Below are positions 1 through 8,899 of a stretch of 64,000 bases of DNA, piece after piece. The notes beneath the pieces are model-generated. The model was not told the DNA's origin and made no database searches. It saw only the letters and a program-made list of their open reading frames with translations. The position numbers and the translations under genes were made by a program. Each line of letters starts with the position of its first letter. Within the stretch, counting starts at the first letter, position 1. Origin of the DNA: Streptomyces sp. A0958 (GTDB taxonomy: Bacteria > Actinomycetota > Actinomycetes > Streptomycetales > Streptomycetaceae); NCBI RefSeq assembly GCF_004795035.1, contig NZ_SSBK01000003.1, forward strand, positions 1 through 64,000, given 5' to 3'.

Positions 1-77
1 CCGCCCCGGGGCCCGACTCATTGAGTGGCCGGGCCCGGCGACCGGGCGGGCCACTGAGCAACGAGAGAGAGAACGGG

Positions 78-896
78 ATGGGACTTCGCGCACAGGTACG
101 GACGCGGGACGGCTGGGCCGTCCAGCACGCGGTCGTGACGGTCACCGACATGACCGGCACCCAGGTCCTGCGGGCCGCCGCCGACGAGGCCGGGACGGTA
201 CGGACCGAGACCCCGCTGTCCGCGGGCGCGTACACGGTGATCGTGACGGCGGTGGGATACGCCCCCGCCGCCTCCACGGCCCTCGTCACGGCGAGCGGCC
301 TCGTCGAGGCCGGCACGGTCGTGCTGAACCGCCAGGGCGGCGTGGAGCTGCCGCCGCCGGGCACCTGGTCGCTGGACCCGGCGCACTCCTCGGTGGGGGC
401 GGTCGCGCAGCACCTGGGGATCTCCAGCGTGCACGGCCGGTTCACCGACTTCTCCGGCCGCATCGAGATCGCGGAGGACGTCCAGAACTCCCGGGTGGAG
501 GCGGTCATCGACGCGGCGAGCATCGACACGGGCAACGGCATGCGGGACAAGCACCTGCGCTCGCCGGACTTCCTCGACGTCGACCGGTTCCCCGAGATCA
601 CCTACCGCTCCAGCGGGCTCACCCCGGCCGGACCCGACCGCTGGACCGTGCACGGCGAGCTGACCCTGCGCGGGGTGCGCCGGCCCATCGACCTCGACCT
701 GAGCTACCTCGGCACCGGGCCCGACCCGTGGGGCGGGGTGCGCGCGGCGTTCAGCGCGACGGCCGAGCTGCGCCGCGAGGACTTCGCCATGAACTACAAC
801 CAGGTGGTCCAGGCCGGCATCTCGGCGATCGGCACCACGCTGCGGGTGGCGCTCGACATCCAGGCCGTGCAGGGCGATTCCCTGCCCGCCGTCTGA
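78..896 (+). CDS. YceI family protein with N-terminal carboxypeptidase-regulatory-like domain
   Basis: About 272 aa. The ATG at 78 follows a purine-rich GAGAGAGAAC leader; the frame stays open upstream from a TTG at 21, but that stretch does not look coding. Residues about 5-82 form a transthyretin/CarboxypepD_reg-like beta domain. Residues about 95-265 are a YceI domain, opening with the typical G-x-W-x-L-D-P-A-H-S signature. YceI proteins are lipocalin-like and bind long isoprenoid or amphiphilic ligands. No signal peptide is visible, so a cytoplasmic protein is likely. This two-domain arrangement is common in actinomycetes, but the physiological ligand is unknown. The next gene starts 26 nt downstream on the same strand, so co-transcription is plausible. 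Confidence 0.88.
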   Translation: MGLRAQVRTRDGWAVQHAVVTVTDMTGTQVLRAAADEAGTVRTETPLSAGAYTVIVTAVGYAPAASTALVTASGLVEAGTVVLNRQGGVELPPPGTWSLDPAHSSVGAVAQHLGISSVHGRFTDFSGRIEIAEDVQNSRVEAVIDAASIDTGNGMRDKHLRSPDFLDVDRFPEITYRSSGLTPAGPDRWTVHGELTLRGVRRPIDLDLSYLGTGPDPWGGVRAAFSATAELRREDFAMNYNQVVQAGISAIGTTLRVALDIQAVQGDSLPAV

Positions 897-922
897 CGGT
901 CCCTGGCCGTAGGGTCTGTTCC

Positions 923-1387
923 ATGGCACCCAACATCGCGACCAACACCGCCGTGGAACTCGACGACTTGCTGGCCTTCGTGCGGCCCCGGCACCGGGCG
1001 ATCCTGCTGACCACCCGGGCCGACGGCCGCCCCCAGGGCTCCCCGCTCACCTGCGGCGTGGACGACGCGGGCCGGATCGTCGTCTCCACGTACCCCGACC
1101 GCGCCAAGACCCGCAACGCCAAGCGCGACGAGCGGGTCAGTGTCATCGTCCTGTCGGACGAGTGGGACGGGCCCTGGGTGCAGATCGACGGATCGGCCGA
1201 GGTCATCGACGCCCCGGACTCGGTCGAACCGCTCGTGGAGTACTTCCGCAACATCTCCGGTGAGCACCCCGACTGGGACGAGTACCGGGCGGCGATGCTG
1301 AAGCAGGGCAAGTCGATCATCCGGATCACCCCGGAGCGCTGGGGACCGGTCGCCACGGGCGGCTTCCCGGCCCACCTCGCCCCGTGA
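923..1387 (+). CDS. PPOX-class F420-dependent oxidoreductase
   Basis: 154 aa. The split-barrel flavin/F420-binding fold of the pyridoxamine 5'-phosphate oxidase-like family is recognisable. An N-terminal segment reading ILLTTRADGRPQGSPL is followed by the VVSTYPDRAKTRNAKRD segment typical of actinobacterial F420-binding members. These enzymes reduce small substrates with F420H2 or flavin; the substrate here cannot be read from sequence. The ATG at 923 fits the family length. The stop overlaps the GTG of the next gene by 4 nt (GTGA), so the two are translationally coupled. Confidence 0.88.
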   Translation: MAPNIATNTAVELDDLLAFVRPRHRAILLTTRADGRPQGSPLTCGVDDAGRIVVSTYPDRAKTRNAKRDERVSVIVLSDEWDGPWVQIDGSAEVIDAPDSVEPLVEYFRNISGEHPDWDEYRAAMLKQGKSIIRITPERWGPVATGGFPAHLAP

Positions 1388-2313
1388 CCCCCGCCCTCCC
1401 CTCCCCCGGACTGCTGGACCGGGCCCGGCTGCTGGCCGGGCCCGAGGTCGGCGAGGCCGCCGCGCAGGCCCTCGCACGGGCCGCCGGGCGCCCGGTGGAG
1501 CGCGGCGGCCCCGGTGACGGCCCCTTCGTGTACGTGGGGGCCACGCTGCCCCACGCGCTGCGCGGGGCGGACCTGGTCTGGTTCCACAGCGTGAACGCCG
1601 GCACGGACGCCCTGCTCGACGCCGGTCCCTGGCCGCCCACCGCGCTGCTCACCCGGACGGTGGGCCGGATGGGCGAGCGGATCGCGCAGTACGTGCTCGG
1701 CTGGGTACTCGCCGAGTGCCAGTCGGTCCCGGAGTTCGCCGCGCAGCACGCCCGCGCCGAGTGGCGCCGGCTGCCCGGCGAACTCGTCGCCGGACAGACC
1801 GCCGTGGTGCACGGCACCGGCCGGATCGGCTCCGCCGTCGCCGCGCTGCTGCGGGCCTGCGGCATCCGCACGGTGGGCGTGGCCCGCACCCCGCGCGAAC
1901 CGCCGCCCGGCTTCGACGCGCTGGCCGCCCCGGACGAACCGGTGGCCGCCCGCTGGGTCGTCGCCGCCCTCCCGCTGACCGGATCGACCTCCGGGTACTT
2001 CGGGGCGGACCGGTTCGCCGCGATGGGCGGGGCGACGTTCCTCAACGTGGGGCGGGGCGCGACCGTGGACCTGGGGGCGCTGGATGCGGCGCTGCGCTCG
2101 GGGGCGGTGGGGCGGGCGGTGCTCGACGTGCTGGCCGACGAGCCCGCCGCGCCCGGTGATCCGTGCTGGCGGCTGCCGCGTACGGTGATCACCTCGCACT
2201 CGGCGGGCATCACGGCGGACGACGACGTCGTCACCGACTTCGCGGCGTGCCTGCGGGAGCTGGCGGCGGGGCGCGTACCGCCGCTCGCCGTGGACACGGC
2301 ACGCGGCTACTGA
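1384..2313 (+). CDS. D-isomer-specific 2-hydroxyacid dehydrogenase family protein
   Basis: 309 aa with GTG start overlapping the preceding stop. A Rossmann dinucleotide-binding motif (HGTGRIGSAV) lies near residue 145. The catalytic triad of the family is present in order: Arg in NVGRGATVD, Glu in the ADEP segment and His in TSHSAG. The protein would reversibly reduce a 2-keto acid using NAD(P)H. The N-terminal substrate domain is short compared with phosphoglycerate dehydrogenase, so a specific substrate is not assigned. It converges on and overlaps the TetR gene by 7 bp at its 3' end. Confidence 0.85.
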   Translation: MTPALPSPGLLDRARLLAGPEVGEAAAQALARAAGRPVERGGPGDGPFVYVGATLPHALRGADLVWFHSVNAGTDALLDAGPWPPTALLTRTVGRMGERIAQYVLGWVLAECQSVPEFAAQHARAEWRRLPGELVAGQTAVVHGTGRIGSAVAALLRACGIRTVGVARTPREPPPGFDALAAPDEPVAARWVVAALPLTGSTSGYFGADRFAAMGGATFLNVGRGATVDLGALDAALRSGAVGRAVLDVLADEPAAPGDPCWRLPRTVITSHSAGITADDDVVTDFAACLRELAAGRVPPLAVDTARGY

Positions 2314-3110
2314 CCGCGGGCGCCTTCGGCGTCGTGGGACCGCTCCCGCCCGGCGCGCTCGCGCATCGCGTGGATGCCGGCGATCAACAGGTCCAGCGCG
2401 AAGCCGAAGTCCCGCTCGCGCATCTCCTCGATGGTGACGCCGCCGCCTGCCGCCATGAGGTCCCGCGATTCCTCCACGAACTCCTCCAGCCGGGGCTGCT
2501 CCTGGATCGCGGACATCGCCTGCCGGAAGTACTGGTCCTGGGTGAGCCCCGCCTCCGCGCTGCGCTGCGCGAACTGGCCCTCCACCGTGCCGAAGCCGTA
2601 CACGAACTGGAAGACCGCCGAGAGCGCTCCGCTGCGGCCCTCCAGGGGCAGGCCGGTCGAACGGATCACGTCCTGGATGGTGTGGGTCACCAGCAGCGAG
2701 TACGGCCCGAGGTTCAGGAACTTCCCCGCGAGCGGCGAGACCCAGACGTGCCGGACCAGCAGCGTGCGGTAGGCGGTCGCCACCGCGCGCAGACGGTCCT
2801 CCCAGGGCGCGTCCCCGGGCGGCGGCTCGATCTCGCTGTAGACCGAGTCGAGGGCCAGTTCCAGCAGGTCGTCCTTGGTGTCGACGTACCAGTACAGGGA
2901 CATCGCGGTCACGTTCAGCTCGGCGGCGAGCCGGCGCATGGAGAACTTCGCCAGACCCTCGGAGTCCAGCAGCCGGACCGAGGCCGCGGTGATCCTCTCC
3001 CGGTCCAGACCGGCCGGCTGGTCCGTCCTGCGGGAGCGGGAGGGCGGCCGGTGGTTCAGCCACACGCTGGTCCGGGCAGGGTTCTTCACGCGGTCGGCCG
3101 CGGACACCAT
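2307..3110 (-). CDS. TetR/AcrR family transcriptional regulator
   Basis: 267 aa. An N-terminal three-helix HTH occupies about residues 35-85; the segment SMRRLAAELNVTAMSLYWYV is the recognition-helix region of the TetR_C_1 subgroup. The rest is a ligand-binding helical domain. The first ~30 residues are basic and variable. Upstream on the same strand lies the stub of an MFS efflux pump, suggesting this regulator once controlled a drug exporter that has been lost. A 13-nt palindrome 30 bp upstream of the ATG is a candidate self-operator. Confidence 0.88.
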   Translation of the reverse strand: MVSAADRVKNPARTSVWLNHRPPSRSRRTDQPAGLDRERITAASVRLLDSEGLAKFSMRRLAAELNVTAMSLYWYVDTKDDLLELALDSVYSEIEPPPGDAPWEDRLRAVATAYRTLLVRHVWVSPLAGKFLNLGPYSLLVTHTIQDVIRSTGLPLEGRSGALSAVFQFVYGFGTVEGQFAQRSAEAGLTQDQYFRQAMSAIQEQPRLEEFVEESRDLMAAGGGVTIEEMRERDFGFALDLLIAGIHAMRERAGRERSHDAEGARGQ

Positions 3111-3139
3111 GGCGCACTCCCTCGTCTCGCCGGCGGGAC

Positions 3140-3152
3140 GGACGGACCGTCC
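3140..3152. promoter_or_regulatory. candidate TetR operator palindrome
   Basis: GGACGG-A-CCGTCC is a perfect inverted repeat around a central A, 30-42 bp upstream of the TetR start codon. TetR family repressors commonly bind such sites over their own promoters. Assignment to this regulator is inference. Confidence 0.4.
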
Positions 3153-3207
3153 GCATGCCGCGTACCCCTGAAACGGAGGCGCACGGTCCGGTAGGTCCCG
3201 CCTGATG

Positions 3208-3486
3208 CTATGCCGCTGTCGCGGCCGGATCAGCCTGTGCCGATTCTCCCCGCTCGGCCCGGCGCAGCAGCAGCGCGGCCGGCAGACCGCCGGCCACGAC
3301 GGCGACGGCCCCGCCCAGCATGCTGGTCTCCAGGCCGGAGGCGAACGCGTCCGTGATGCGCGACCGCTCCCCCTCGCCGCGTGCGGCGGCCAGGGCGGCG
3401 GGCAGCGAGGCGGCGCCGACGGCCGACGGGACGAGCGCGGCGAACCGGGAGTTGAGGACCGCGCCGAGGACGGCGACCCCGAGGGC
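3208..3486 (-). pseudogene. C-terminal remnant of a DHA2-type MFS efflux transporter
   Basis: A minus-strand open frame of about 92 codons ends in TAG at 3208 and starts abruptly, without start codon, near 3486. It opens with ALGVAVLGAVLNSRFAALV, the conserved segment near the last helices of EmrB/QacA-type antiporters. A final hydrophobic helix (SMLGGAVAVVAGGLPAALLL) and a basic tail follow. The homologous segment in the intact DHA2 pump at 57.1-58.7 kb reads ALGVAVLGSIG. Everything upstream of this last ~90 aa is missing, so this is a truncated gene beside its probable former TetR regulator. Confidence 0.75.
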
Positions 3487-3575
3487 CTGTCGTCAAATTC
3501 CCGTCGTTCGCCCGGAGGGCGGGCCGCGCGGCGTCAGGTGCTTCCCCAAGTTCTCGGCGTGCCGGGCCCAGGCCC

Positions 3576-3728
3576 TCGTACTGGACGTACTTGGGTCTGG
3601 GGCCGGTGCGGCGGATCGACTACGTGGCCGTCTCGAAGGACACCGTGCGGGTACGCGACGCGGCGGTGGCCGAGACACTTGCCTCGGACCACCGCCCTGT
3701 CGTCGCAGACCTGGAGCCGCGCGGCTGA
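3576..3728 (+). pseudogene. C-terminal remnant of an endonuclease/exonuclease/phosphatase family protein
   Basis: The plus-strand frame ending in TGA at 3726-3728 encodes a segment with RIDYVAVSKDTVRV and, near the end, ASDHRPVVADLE. S-D-H-(R/L)-P is the catalytic C-terminal signature of the EEP (DNase I-like) superfamily. No start codon or N-terminal two-thirds is present. Together with the MFS stub on the other side of about 3490-3575, it marks a deletion or rearrangement junction. Confidence 0.65.
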
Positions 3729-3740
3729 GTTCGGGGACGG

Positions 3741-6014
3741 TCAGTTGCCCGTCGCCGGCTGGGTCAGGTCGTAGAACGTGGCGCTGCCCGCCGTGGCCTC
3801 CTTGAAGTTCTTCTCGACCCAGGAGGAGATCTGCGAGGCGGTGCCGCTGCTGCCGCCCATTCCGCCGCCGCCCTGTCCGCCGCCTTCCCCGCTGGAGACG
3901 AAGTAGTGGATGCGGCCGTCCTCGACGTACTTCTTGAACTGCGCGAGCGTCGGGGACGGGTCGCTGCCGTTGAAGCCGCCGATCGCCATCACGGGCTTCT
4001 CGGTGGCAAGTTGGTAGCTCGCCGCGTTCTGCGAGCCGATGGCGGCCGCCGCCCAGGTGTAGTCGTCGGCGTTCGCCTCCAGGAGCTTCCTGGCCTGGGA
4101 GCCGACGGATGCGCCGTTGAGCAGCCCGCCCATGCCGCCGCCTCCGCCGGGGGCGCCGCGTTCGCCCGTGCCGGGGCCGCCGCGTTCGCCCGTGCCGGGC
4201 GGGGTGCCGCGCTGCTGGCCGTTCTGGCTGTTCTGGTCGTTCTGGTCGTTCTGACTGTCCTGGCTGTTCTGCGAGGGCGCTTGGCCCTGGTTCTGGCCCT
4301 GGCCGGGCGGGGTGCCGGTGGGGGGTTGGCCCATGCCGGTGCCCTGCTGTTGGTTGCCCTGCTGTTGGCCGGTGGCCTGCTGGTTCGTACCTTGCCGGCC
4401 CGGGGGCTGGCCCATGCCCCCGCCACCGCCACCGCCGCCCGGACCGCCGCCACGGCCACCACCGCCGCCGGGGCCGCCCATGCCGCCGGAGGACGGGCCC
4501 GCCGTGACGATCGAGCCCTGGTGGCCCGTGTTCAGCGTGCTGACGGTGTACGCCGCCGGGCCGGCCAGCGACGCGGCGAAGCCGAGCACCACCGCGGCCA
4601 GGGCGAGTCGGCGCCCCAGCCGGGCCGCGAGCAGCAGGCCCACCGCCGCCACGAGCCCGGCGACGAGCACCGTGGTCCGCAGCCACGGCTGGTAGTCGGG
4701 CGTCCGCCCCAGCAGGACGTACGCCCAGTACGCCGTCACCGCGACCACGGCGGCGAGCGTGGCGCCCGCCCACCAGCGGGACCGCTCCTCCCACAGGACC
4801 GTGACGCCCATGCCGATCAGCGCGGCGAGGTAGGGGGTCAGGGCCACCGTGTAGTACTGGTGGAAGATGCCGGCCATGAAGCTGAACACGGCCGCCGTCA
4901 TCAGCAGCGAACTCCCCCAGGCGAGGAAGGCCGCGCGGGCGGTGTCGGTGCGCTTGGCCCGCCAGGTCAGCCAGACGCCCGCGACGAGCAGGATCAGGGC
5001 GGCGGGCAGCAGCCAGGAGATCTGCGAGCCGATCTCGGAGTTGAACATCCGCCCGATGCCGGTATCGCCCCACTGACCGCCGCCGCCACCGCCGCCCCCT
5101 CCTCCCCCGCCGCCGACGCTGCCGGTCTCGTCGCCGTTGATCCGGCCGAGCCCGTTGTAGCCGAAGGTCAGCTCCAGGAAGGAGTTGTTCTGCGAGCCGC
5201 CGATGTACGGGCGCGAGGAGGCGGGCCACAGCTCGACGATCGCGACCCACCAGCCGCCCGCGACGACCATGGCGAGCGCGGAGAGCCCCAGTTGCCCGAA
5301 CCGCTTGCGTACGGAGACCGGTGCGAACACCGCGTACAGCACTGCCAGCGGAGGCAGGATCAGGAACGCCTGGAGGGTCTTGGACAGGAACGCGAGCCCG
5401 ACCGCGACGCCCGCCCACACCAGCCACTTGGTGCGGCCGTGCTCCAACGCGCGCAGCACGCAGTAGACGGTGACGGTCATCAGCAGCGCGAGCAGCGCGT
5501 CCGGGTTGTTGAAGCGGAACATCAGCGCGGCGACGGGCGTGAGCGCGAACACCGCCATGGTGATCAGCCCGGCGGCGGCGCTGAACCGGCGGCGTACGGC
5601 CGCGTACAGCACCCCGGCCGTCGCCGCGGCCATCAGCACCTGCGGGGCCAGGATCGCCCACGAGCCGAGGCCGAAGACCCGCACGGACAGGGCCATCGGC
5701 CACAGGGTGGCCGGGGGCTTGTCGACGGTGATGGCGTTGGCCGAGTCCAGCGAGCCGAAGAAGAACGCCTTCCAGCTCTGGCTGCCGGCCTGCACGGCCG
5801 CGGAGTAGAAGGAGTTGGCGTAGCCGGAGGCGCCGAGGTTCCAGAAGTACGTCAGCGTGATGACGAGGAGCAGGGCGAGGAAGGCCGGGCGCACCCAGGG
5901 CGCGTCCTCGGGCCGCCCGCGCCAGGCGCGGCGCGGCAGCGAGGTGCCGGCCCGTGCGTGCCCCGGGGGCGTGTCCGGCCTGGCCGGGGCGTAGGCGGGG
6001 TCGAACGTGGTCAT
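3741..6014 (-). CDS. ArnT/PMT-like family 39 glycosyltransferase with Gly/Gln/Asn-rich insert
   Basis: 757 aa. The ATG at 6014 overlaps the upstream GT2 stop (ATGA) and follows a GAGG-type site; a longer frame upstream overlaps the partner gene and is not used. A run of about 11-12 hydrophobic helices covers residues 45-520, with a GT39-like first loop containing KPPATLWPMALSVRVFGLGS. These enzymes move sugars from polyprenyl-phosphate donors to acceptors outside the membrane. A Gly-run loop lies near residue 310. A long low-complexity Gly/Gln/Asn/Pro-rich stretch (about residues 520-630) precedes a soluble C-terminal domain ending in TFYDLTQPATGN. The upstream GT2 probably makes its polyprenyl-phosphosugar donor. 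Acceptor unknown. Confidence 0.85.
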   Translation of the reverse strand: MTTFDPAYAPARPDTPPGHARAGTSLPRRAWRGRPEDAPWVRPAFLALLLVITLTYFWNLGASGYANSFYSAAVQAGSQSWKAFFFGSLDSANAITVDKPPATLWPMALSVRVFGLGSWAILAPQVLMAAATAGVLYAAVRRRFSAAAGLITMAVFALTPVAALMFRFNNPDALLALLMTVTVYCVLRALEHGRTKWLVWAGVAVGLAFLSKTLQAFLILPPLAVLYAVFAPVSVRKRFGQLGLSALAMVVAGGWWVAIVELWPASSRPYIGGSQNNSFLELTFGYNGLGRINGDETGSVGGGGGGGGGGGGGQWGDTGIGRMFNSEIGSQISWLLPAALILLVAGVWLTWRAKRTDTARAAFLAWGSSLLMTAAVFSFMAGIFHQYYTVALTPYLAALIGMGVTVLWEERSRWWAGATLAAVVAVTAYWAYVLLGRTPDYQPWLRTTVLVAGLVAAVGLLLAARLGRRLALAAVVLGFAASLAGPAAYTVSTLNTGHQGSIVTAGPSSGGMGGPGGGGGRGGGPGGGGGGGGMGQPPGRQGTNQQATGQQQGNQQQGTGMGQPPTGTPPGQGQNQGQAPSQNSQDSQNDQNDQNSQNGQQRGTPPGTGERGGPGTGERGAPGGGGGMGGLLNGASVGSQARKLLEANADDYTWAAAAIGSQNAASYQLATEKPVMAIGGFNGSDPSPTLAQFKKYVEDGRIHYFVSSGEGGGQGGGGMGGSSGTASQISSWVEKNFKEATAGSATFYDLTQPATGN

Positions 6015-7477
6015 CGGGCGTTCCTCAGGTGGTGGGTGGTTTCGGCGGCCGGTGCGGGGACGGGGACGGCTGCGGGGGCCGGGGGCCCCACGGCGTGCGC
6101 GGGGCCGGCCGTTTCGCCGCACCGGTCACCGGCCCGGTCACTGGCCCGGTCACCGGCCCGGTCAGCGGCCCGATCAGCGGCCCGATCAGCGGCCCGGTCA
6201 GCGGCCCGGTCACTGGCCCCGTCGCGGTCCGGGAAGACCCAGGCGCGGAAGAGCAGGAAACGGAGCACGGTCGCCGCGAGGTTGGCCGCGATCAGTACGG
6301 CGAGTTCGGTGGTGTGCGAGGGCGATCCGGACGCCGCGCCCAGGGCCGCGAGCGAACCGCTGGTCAGGGCGAGGCCGATGGCGAAGACCACGAGGCCCTG
6401 CGCCTGGTGGCGGACGGCGCCGCCCCGGCCCCGTACGCCGAAGGTGAGCCTCCGGTTCGCCGCGGTGTTGGCGACGGCGGAGACGAGGAGCGCGGCCCCG
6501 TTGGCGAGCTGGGGGCCGGCACCGAGCCGGAAGAGGGAGTACAGCGCCAGGTAGAACAGCGTGGACAGGGCGCCCACGACACAGAACCCGACGAGCTGCC
6601 GGGCCAGCCCGCCCGGCACCCCGCCGATGCCCCGGTCGCGCGGGTCGTCCCCGAAGGGCCGCGCCAGCCGGTCCAGCGGCAGCGCGCCGACGGCGAGCGC
6701 CCGCCCGACCCGCCACACACCCTTCAGGTCATCGGTGGCGGTGCGCACGATGTGAACGGTGGAGTCGGGGTCGTCCACCCAGTCGACCGGCACCTCGTGG
6801 ATGCGCAGCCCGGCCCGCTCGGCCAGCACCAGCATCTCGGTATCGAAGAACCACCCGGTGTCCTCCACCATCGGCAGCAGCCGCTGCGCGACCTCCCGGC
6901 GGATCGCCTTGAACCCGCACTGCGCGTCACTGAATTGGGCGGCCAGCGACGAGCGCAGGACGATGTTGTACGCCCGCGAGATCAGCTCCCGCTTCGTCCC
7001 CCGCACCACCCGCGAACTACGCGCCAGCCGCGAGCCGATGGCGAGGTCCGAGTGCCCCGAGATGAGCGGCGCCACCAGCGGGAGCAGCGCGTTGAGGTCG
7101 GTGGACAGGTCCACGTCCATGTAGGCGAGAACCGGCGCGTCCGAGTGCGTCCAGACGGTACGCAACGCCCGCCCGCGCCCCTTCTCCTCCAACCGGAACG
7201 ACCGCACCCCCGGCAGCGACCGGGCCAGCCGCCGCGCCACCTCGGGCGTACGGTCGGTGCTCGCGTTGTCCGCGACGGTGATCCGGAACGCGTACGGGAA
7301 GGTGCGCGCCAGGTGCTCGTGCAACCGCAGGACACACGGTTCGAGGTCCTTCTCCTCGTTGTAGACGGGGACCACCACATCGATTACGGGCGCACCCGCC
7401 GCACCGCCCGCACCGCCCGCATCGGCCAGGAGGTGGTCCCGGGCCGGCAGGGTGCTCCGAGGAGTCTCTGTTCGCAT
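6011..7477 (-). CDS. bifunctional GT2 glycosyltransferase / GtrA-like membrane protein
   Basis: 488 aa from the ATG at 7477, preceded by a purine-rich GGAG-containing leader; an upstream GTG is possible but less likely. Residues about 30-250 are a DPM1-like family 2 glycosyltransferase (VVVPVYNEEKDLEP, then YMDVDLSTDL carrying the DxD metal site). This enzyme type makes polyprenyl-phosphate sugars. Residues about 290-420 form a GtrA-like four-helix membrane domain thought to flip or anchor the lipid sugar. The C-terminal tail is a run of A/S/G-D-R-A tetrapeptides from a 12-bp DNA repeat, followed by a Pro/Ala-rich end. It is coupled to the GT39 gene by ATGA overlap. Confidence 0.85.
   Translation of the reverse strand: MRTETPRSTLPARDHLLADAGGAGGAAGAPVIDVVVPVYNEEKDLEPCVLRLHEHLARTFPYAFRITVADNASTDRTPEVARRLARSLPGVRSFRLEEKGRGRALRTVWTHSDAPVLAYMDVDLSTDLNALLPLVAPLISGHSDLAIGSRLARSSRVVRGTKRELISRAYNIVLRSSLAAQFSDAQCGFKAIRREVAQRLLPMVEDTGWFFDTEMLVLAERAGLRIHEVPVDWVDDPDSTVHIVRTATDDLKGVWRVGRALAVGALPLDRLARPFGDDPRDRGIGGVPGGLARQLVGFCVVGALSTLFYLALYSLFRLGAGPQLANGAALLVSAVANTAANRRLTFGVRGRGGAVRHQAQGLVVFAIGLALTSGSLAALGAASGSPSHTTELAVLIAANLAATVLRFLLFRAWVFPDRDGASDRAADRAADRAADRAADRAGDRASDRAGDRCGETAGPAHAVGPPAPAAVPVPAPAAETTHHLRNAR
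6119..6222. repeat. 12-bp tandem repeat inside the GT2/GtrA gene
   Basis: About eight copies of a 12-bp unit of the form CGGCCCGGTCAC or CGGCCCGATCAG. On the coding strand it gives repeated Asp-Arg-Ala-(Ala/Gly/Ser) units in the C-terminal tail. The unit is a multiple of three, so copy number can change without breaking the frame. Confidence 0.85.
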
Positions 7478-7777
7478 GCCACCGACACTCGCCAACCGCG
7501 CTGTCACGGGTGTGTGGTGAGGCTGTGGGACGTCTGTGAGTGGGCGGGCACTCTCCGGCCGGACGGGGCCGGCGCCCACCGCATCGCTCGTACGCTCGAG
7601 GCGGCAGGACGCGGTGGCCTCGTCCGGCTTCGACGATGCCGAAGCCGTCGCGCAGGACGCACGACCCGGTGGACCATGCTCTCCACGCGGCGCCTCTCCG
7701 ACTGGTCGCGGCGGGAGTACCGGAGCGGCGTGACGAGCCGGTCGAGCAGGTGCGGTGGGCCGGGTACGGGCACCAAC
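7478..7777. other. 300-bp intergenic stretch with no supported gene
   Basis: This lies between the start of the GT2 gene and the stop of tgmC, both on the minus strand. Several frames are open simply because of GC content, and none resembles a known protein. It presumably contains the promoter of the glycosyltransferase operon and the end of the tgm transcript. I see no clear hairpin or promoter box. Confidence 0.5.
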
Positions 7778-8899
7778 TCACCTCCAGCTGAGTCGTTGCC
7801 CCCCGGGGCCCACGTGCAGCCACATACGGTGGGCGGCCGGTCGGCCGTCCGCCCGCCACTGGGTGATGCATCCGGTGATGTCGTCCCACAGGCGTGCCGC
7901 GCCGCCCTGCCGGACCATCCAACGCCCGTCGTCCTGGAAAAGCACCGCCCATGAGGCCGCCTCCACGTCGATCACGACGTGTTCCACGCGTCCATTCCGT
8001 TCGAGGGCGATCCGCTGCGCACGCGGCGCGGCGAACTGCGCGACGAACCGCGCCGTCCAGTCATCGAGCGCATCGGCGCCGAGATCGGTGGGCAGGGCAT
8101 CGCCCTTGTCGAGATTCGGCAGGATGCCGAGCGGGGGCGGGAGGTGAGGGCGGGCCATCATGAAAGAGACCTGTCCGCCGAGGACCGGACCGCCCGCCGT
8201 GCCGTCGTCCGCGACCGTGAGCCGTACGAGTTCAGATGCGTGCATCCATCCCCCGACCGTCACCAGGATCTCGCCACCGGGCCGGGTCTGCTCCAGCCAG
8301 GCGGCCGGCACCGTATGCACGCCGCATGTCGCGATGACCTGGTCGTACGGGCCGCCCTCCCCGCAGCCCGCCAAGCCGTCACCGACCACACGAGTCGGCC
8401 GGTACCCGGCGCCCGCCAGCGCGATTTCGGCTCGGGCGGACACTTCGGCGTCGACCTCGACCGTGGTCACGTTCGCCTCACCGACGACATGGCAGAGCAG
8501 CGCGGTCGAGTATCCGGTGCCCGTACCGATCTCCAGCACGCGCGATCCTGCGGCAGCGCGCAGGTCCTCCAGCATCCGCACCACCAGGCCCGGCAGGGTG
8601 GACGACGAGGAAGGGGCCGCAGCGATGCGTCCTTCGACCTGGTCGGGGAATACTCCCCCGGCCACCTGGGTCACGAGCGTGTCGTCCTCGTAGATCCGCG
8701 CGAGCCCTTCCGGGCGGTCCGCGGCCGCCGGGCGATACCAGCCGCCCTCTTCGTACTCGAACCAGCCGCGTGCGAGGAATGCCTCACGGGGTACCGACAT
8801 GACGGCTGCTTCCCAGTTGGGGCTGCGCAGAATGCCGGTCGCGGACAGGTGCCGAGTGAGGTCCGCCCGGTGGTGTTCCGAGGACAGGGGGTCATTCAT
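7778..8899 (-). CDS. tgmC: TgmC: PIMT-like methyltransferase of the ATP-grasp RiPP system
   Basis: 373 aa. A protein-isoaspartate O-methyltransferase-type SAM fold contains [15 protein letters not shown] at about residues 121-135. The upstream segment [10 protein letters not shown] and later [14 protein letters not shown] are also PIMT-like. A C-terminal extension of about 130 aa goes beyond the catalytic domain. In imide-forming graspetides (for example fuscimiditide), homologous enzymes methylate one Asp of the cyclised peptide, which then collapses to an aspartimide. The ATG at 8899 overlaps the tgmB stop by 8 nt. Context next to an ATP-grasp enzyme and a TgmA precursor makes this role likely. 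Confidence 0.88.
   Translation of the reverse strand: MNDPLSSEHHRADLTRHLSATGILRSPNWEAAVMSVPREAFLARGWFEYEEGGWYRPAAADRPEGLARIYEDDTLVTQVAGGVFPDQVEGRIAAAPSSSSTLPGLVVRMLEDLRAAAGSRVLEIGTGTGYSTALLCHVVGEANVTTVEVDAEVSARAEIALAGAGYRPTRVVGDGLAGCGEGGPYDQVIATCGVHTVPAAWLEQTRPGGEILVTVGGWMHASELVRLTVADDGTAGGPVLGGQVSFMMARPHLPPPLGILPNLDKGDALPTDLGADALDDWTARFVAQFAAPRAQRIALERNGRVEHVVIDVEAASWAVLFQDDGRWMVRQGGAARLWDDITGCITQWRADGRPAAHRMWLHVGPGGQRLSWR

Noticed and set aside
6119..6222. Possible CRISPR array
   Set aside because: Units are 12 bp, contiguous and in frame with coding sequence, with no spacers.
3906..6554. 882-aa plus-strand open frame opposite the glycosyltransferase genes
   Set aside because: Antisense shadow of two clearly coding minus-strand genes; its composition is Arg/Gly/Pro/Ala noise typical of GC-rich DNA.
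7504..7776. 90-aa minus-strand frame in the gap before tgmC
   Set aside because: Pro/Arg/His-rich with no recognisable domain and no ribosome site; treated as noise.
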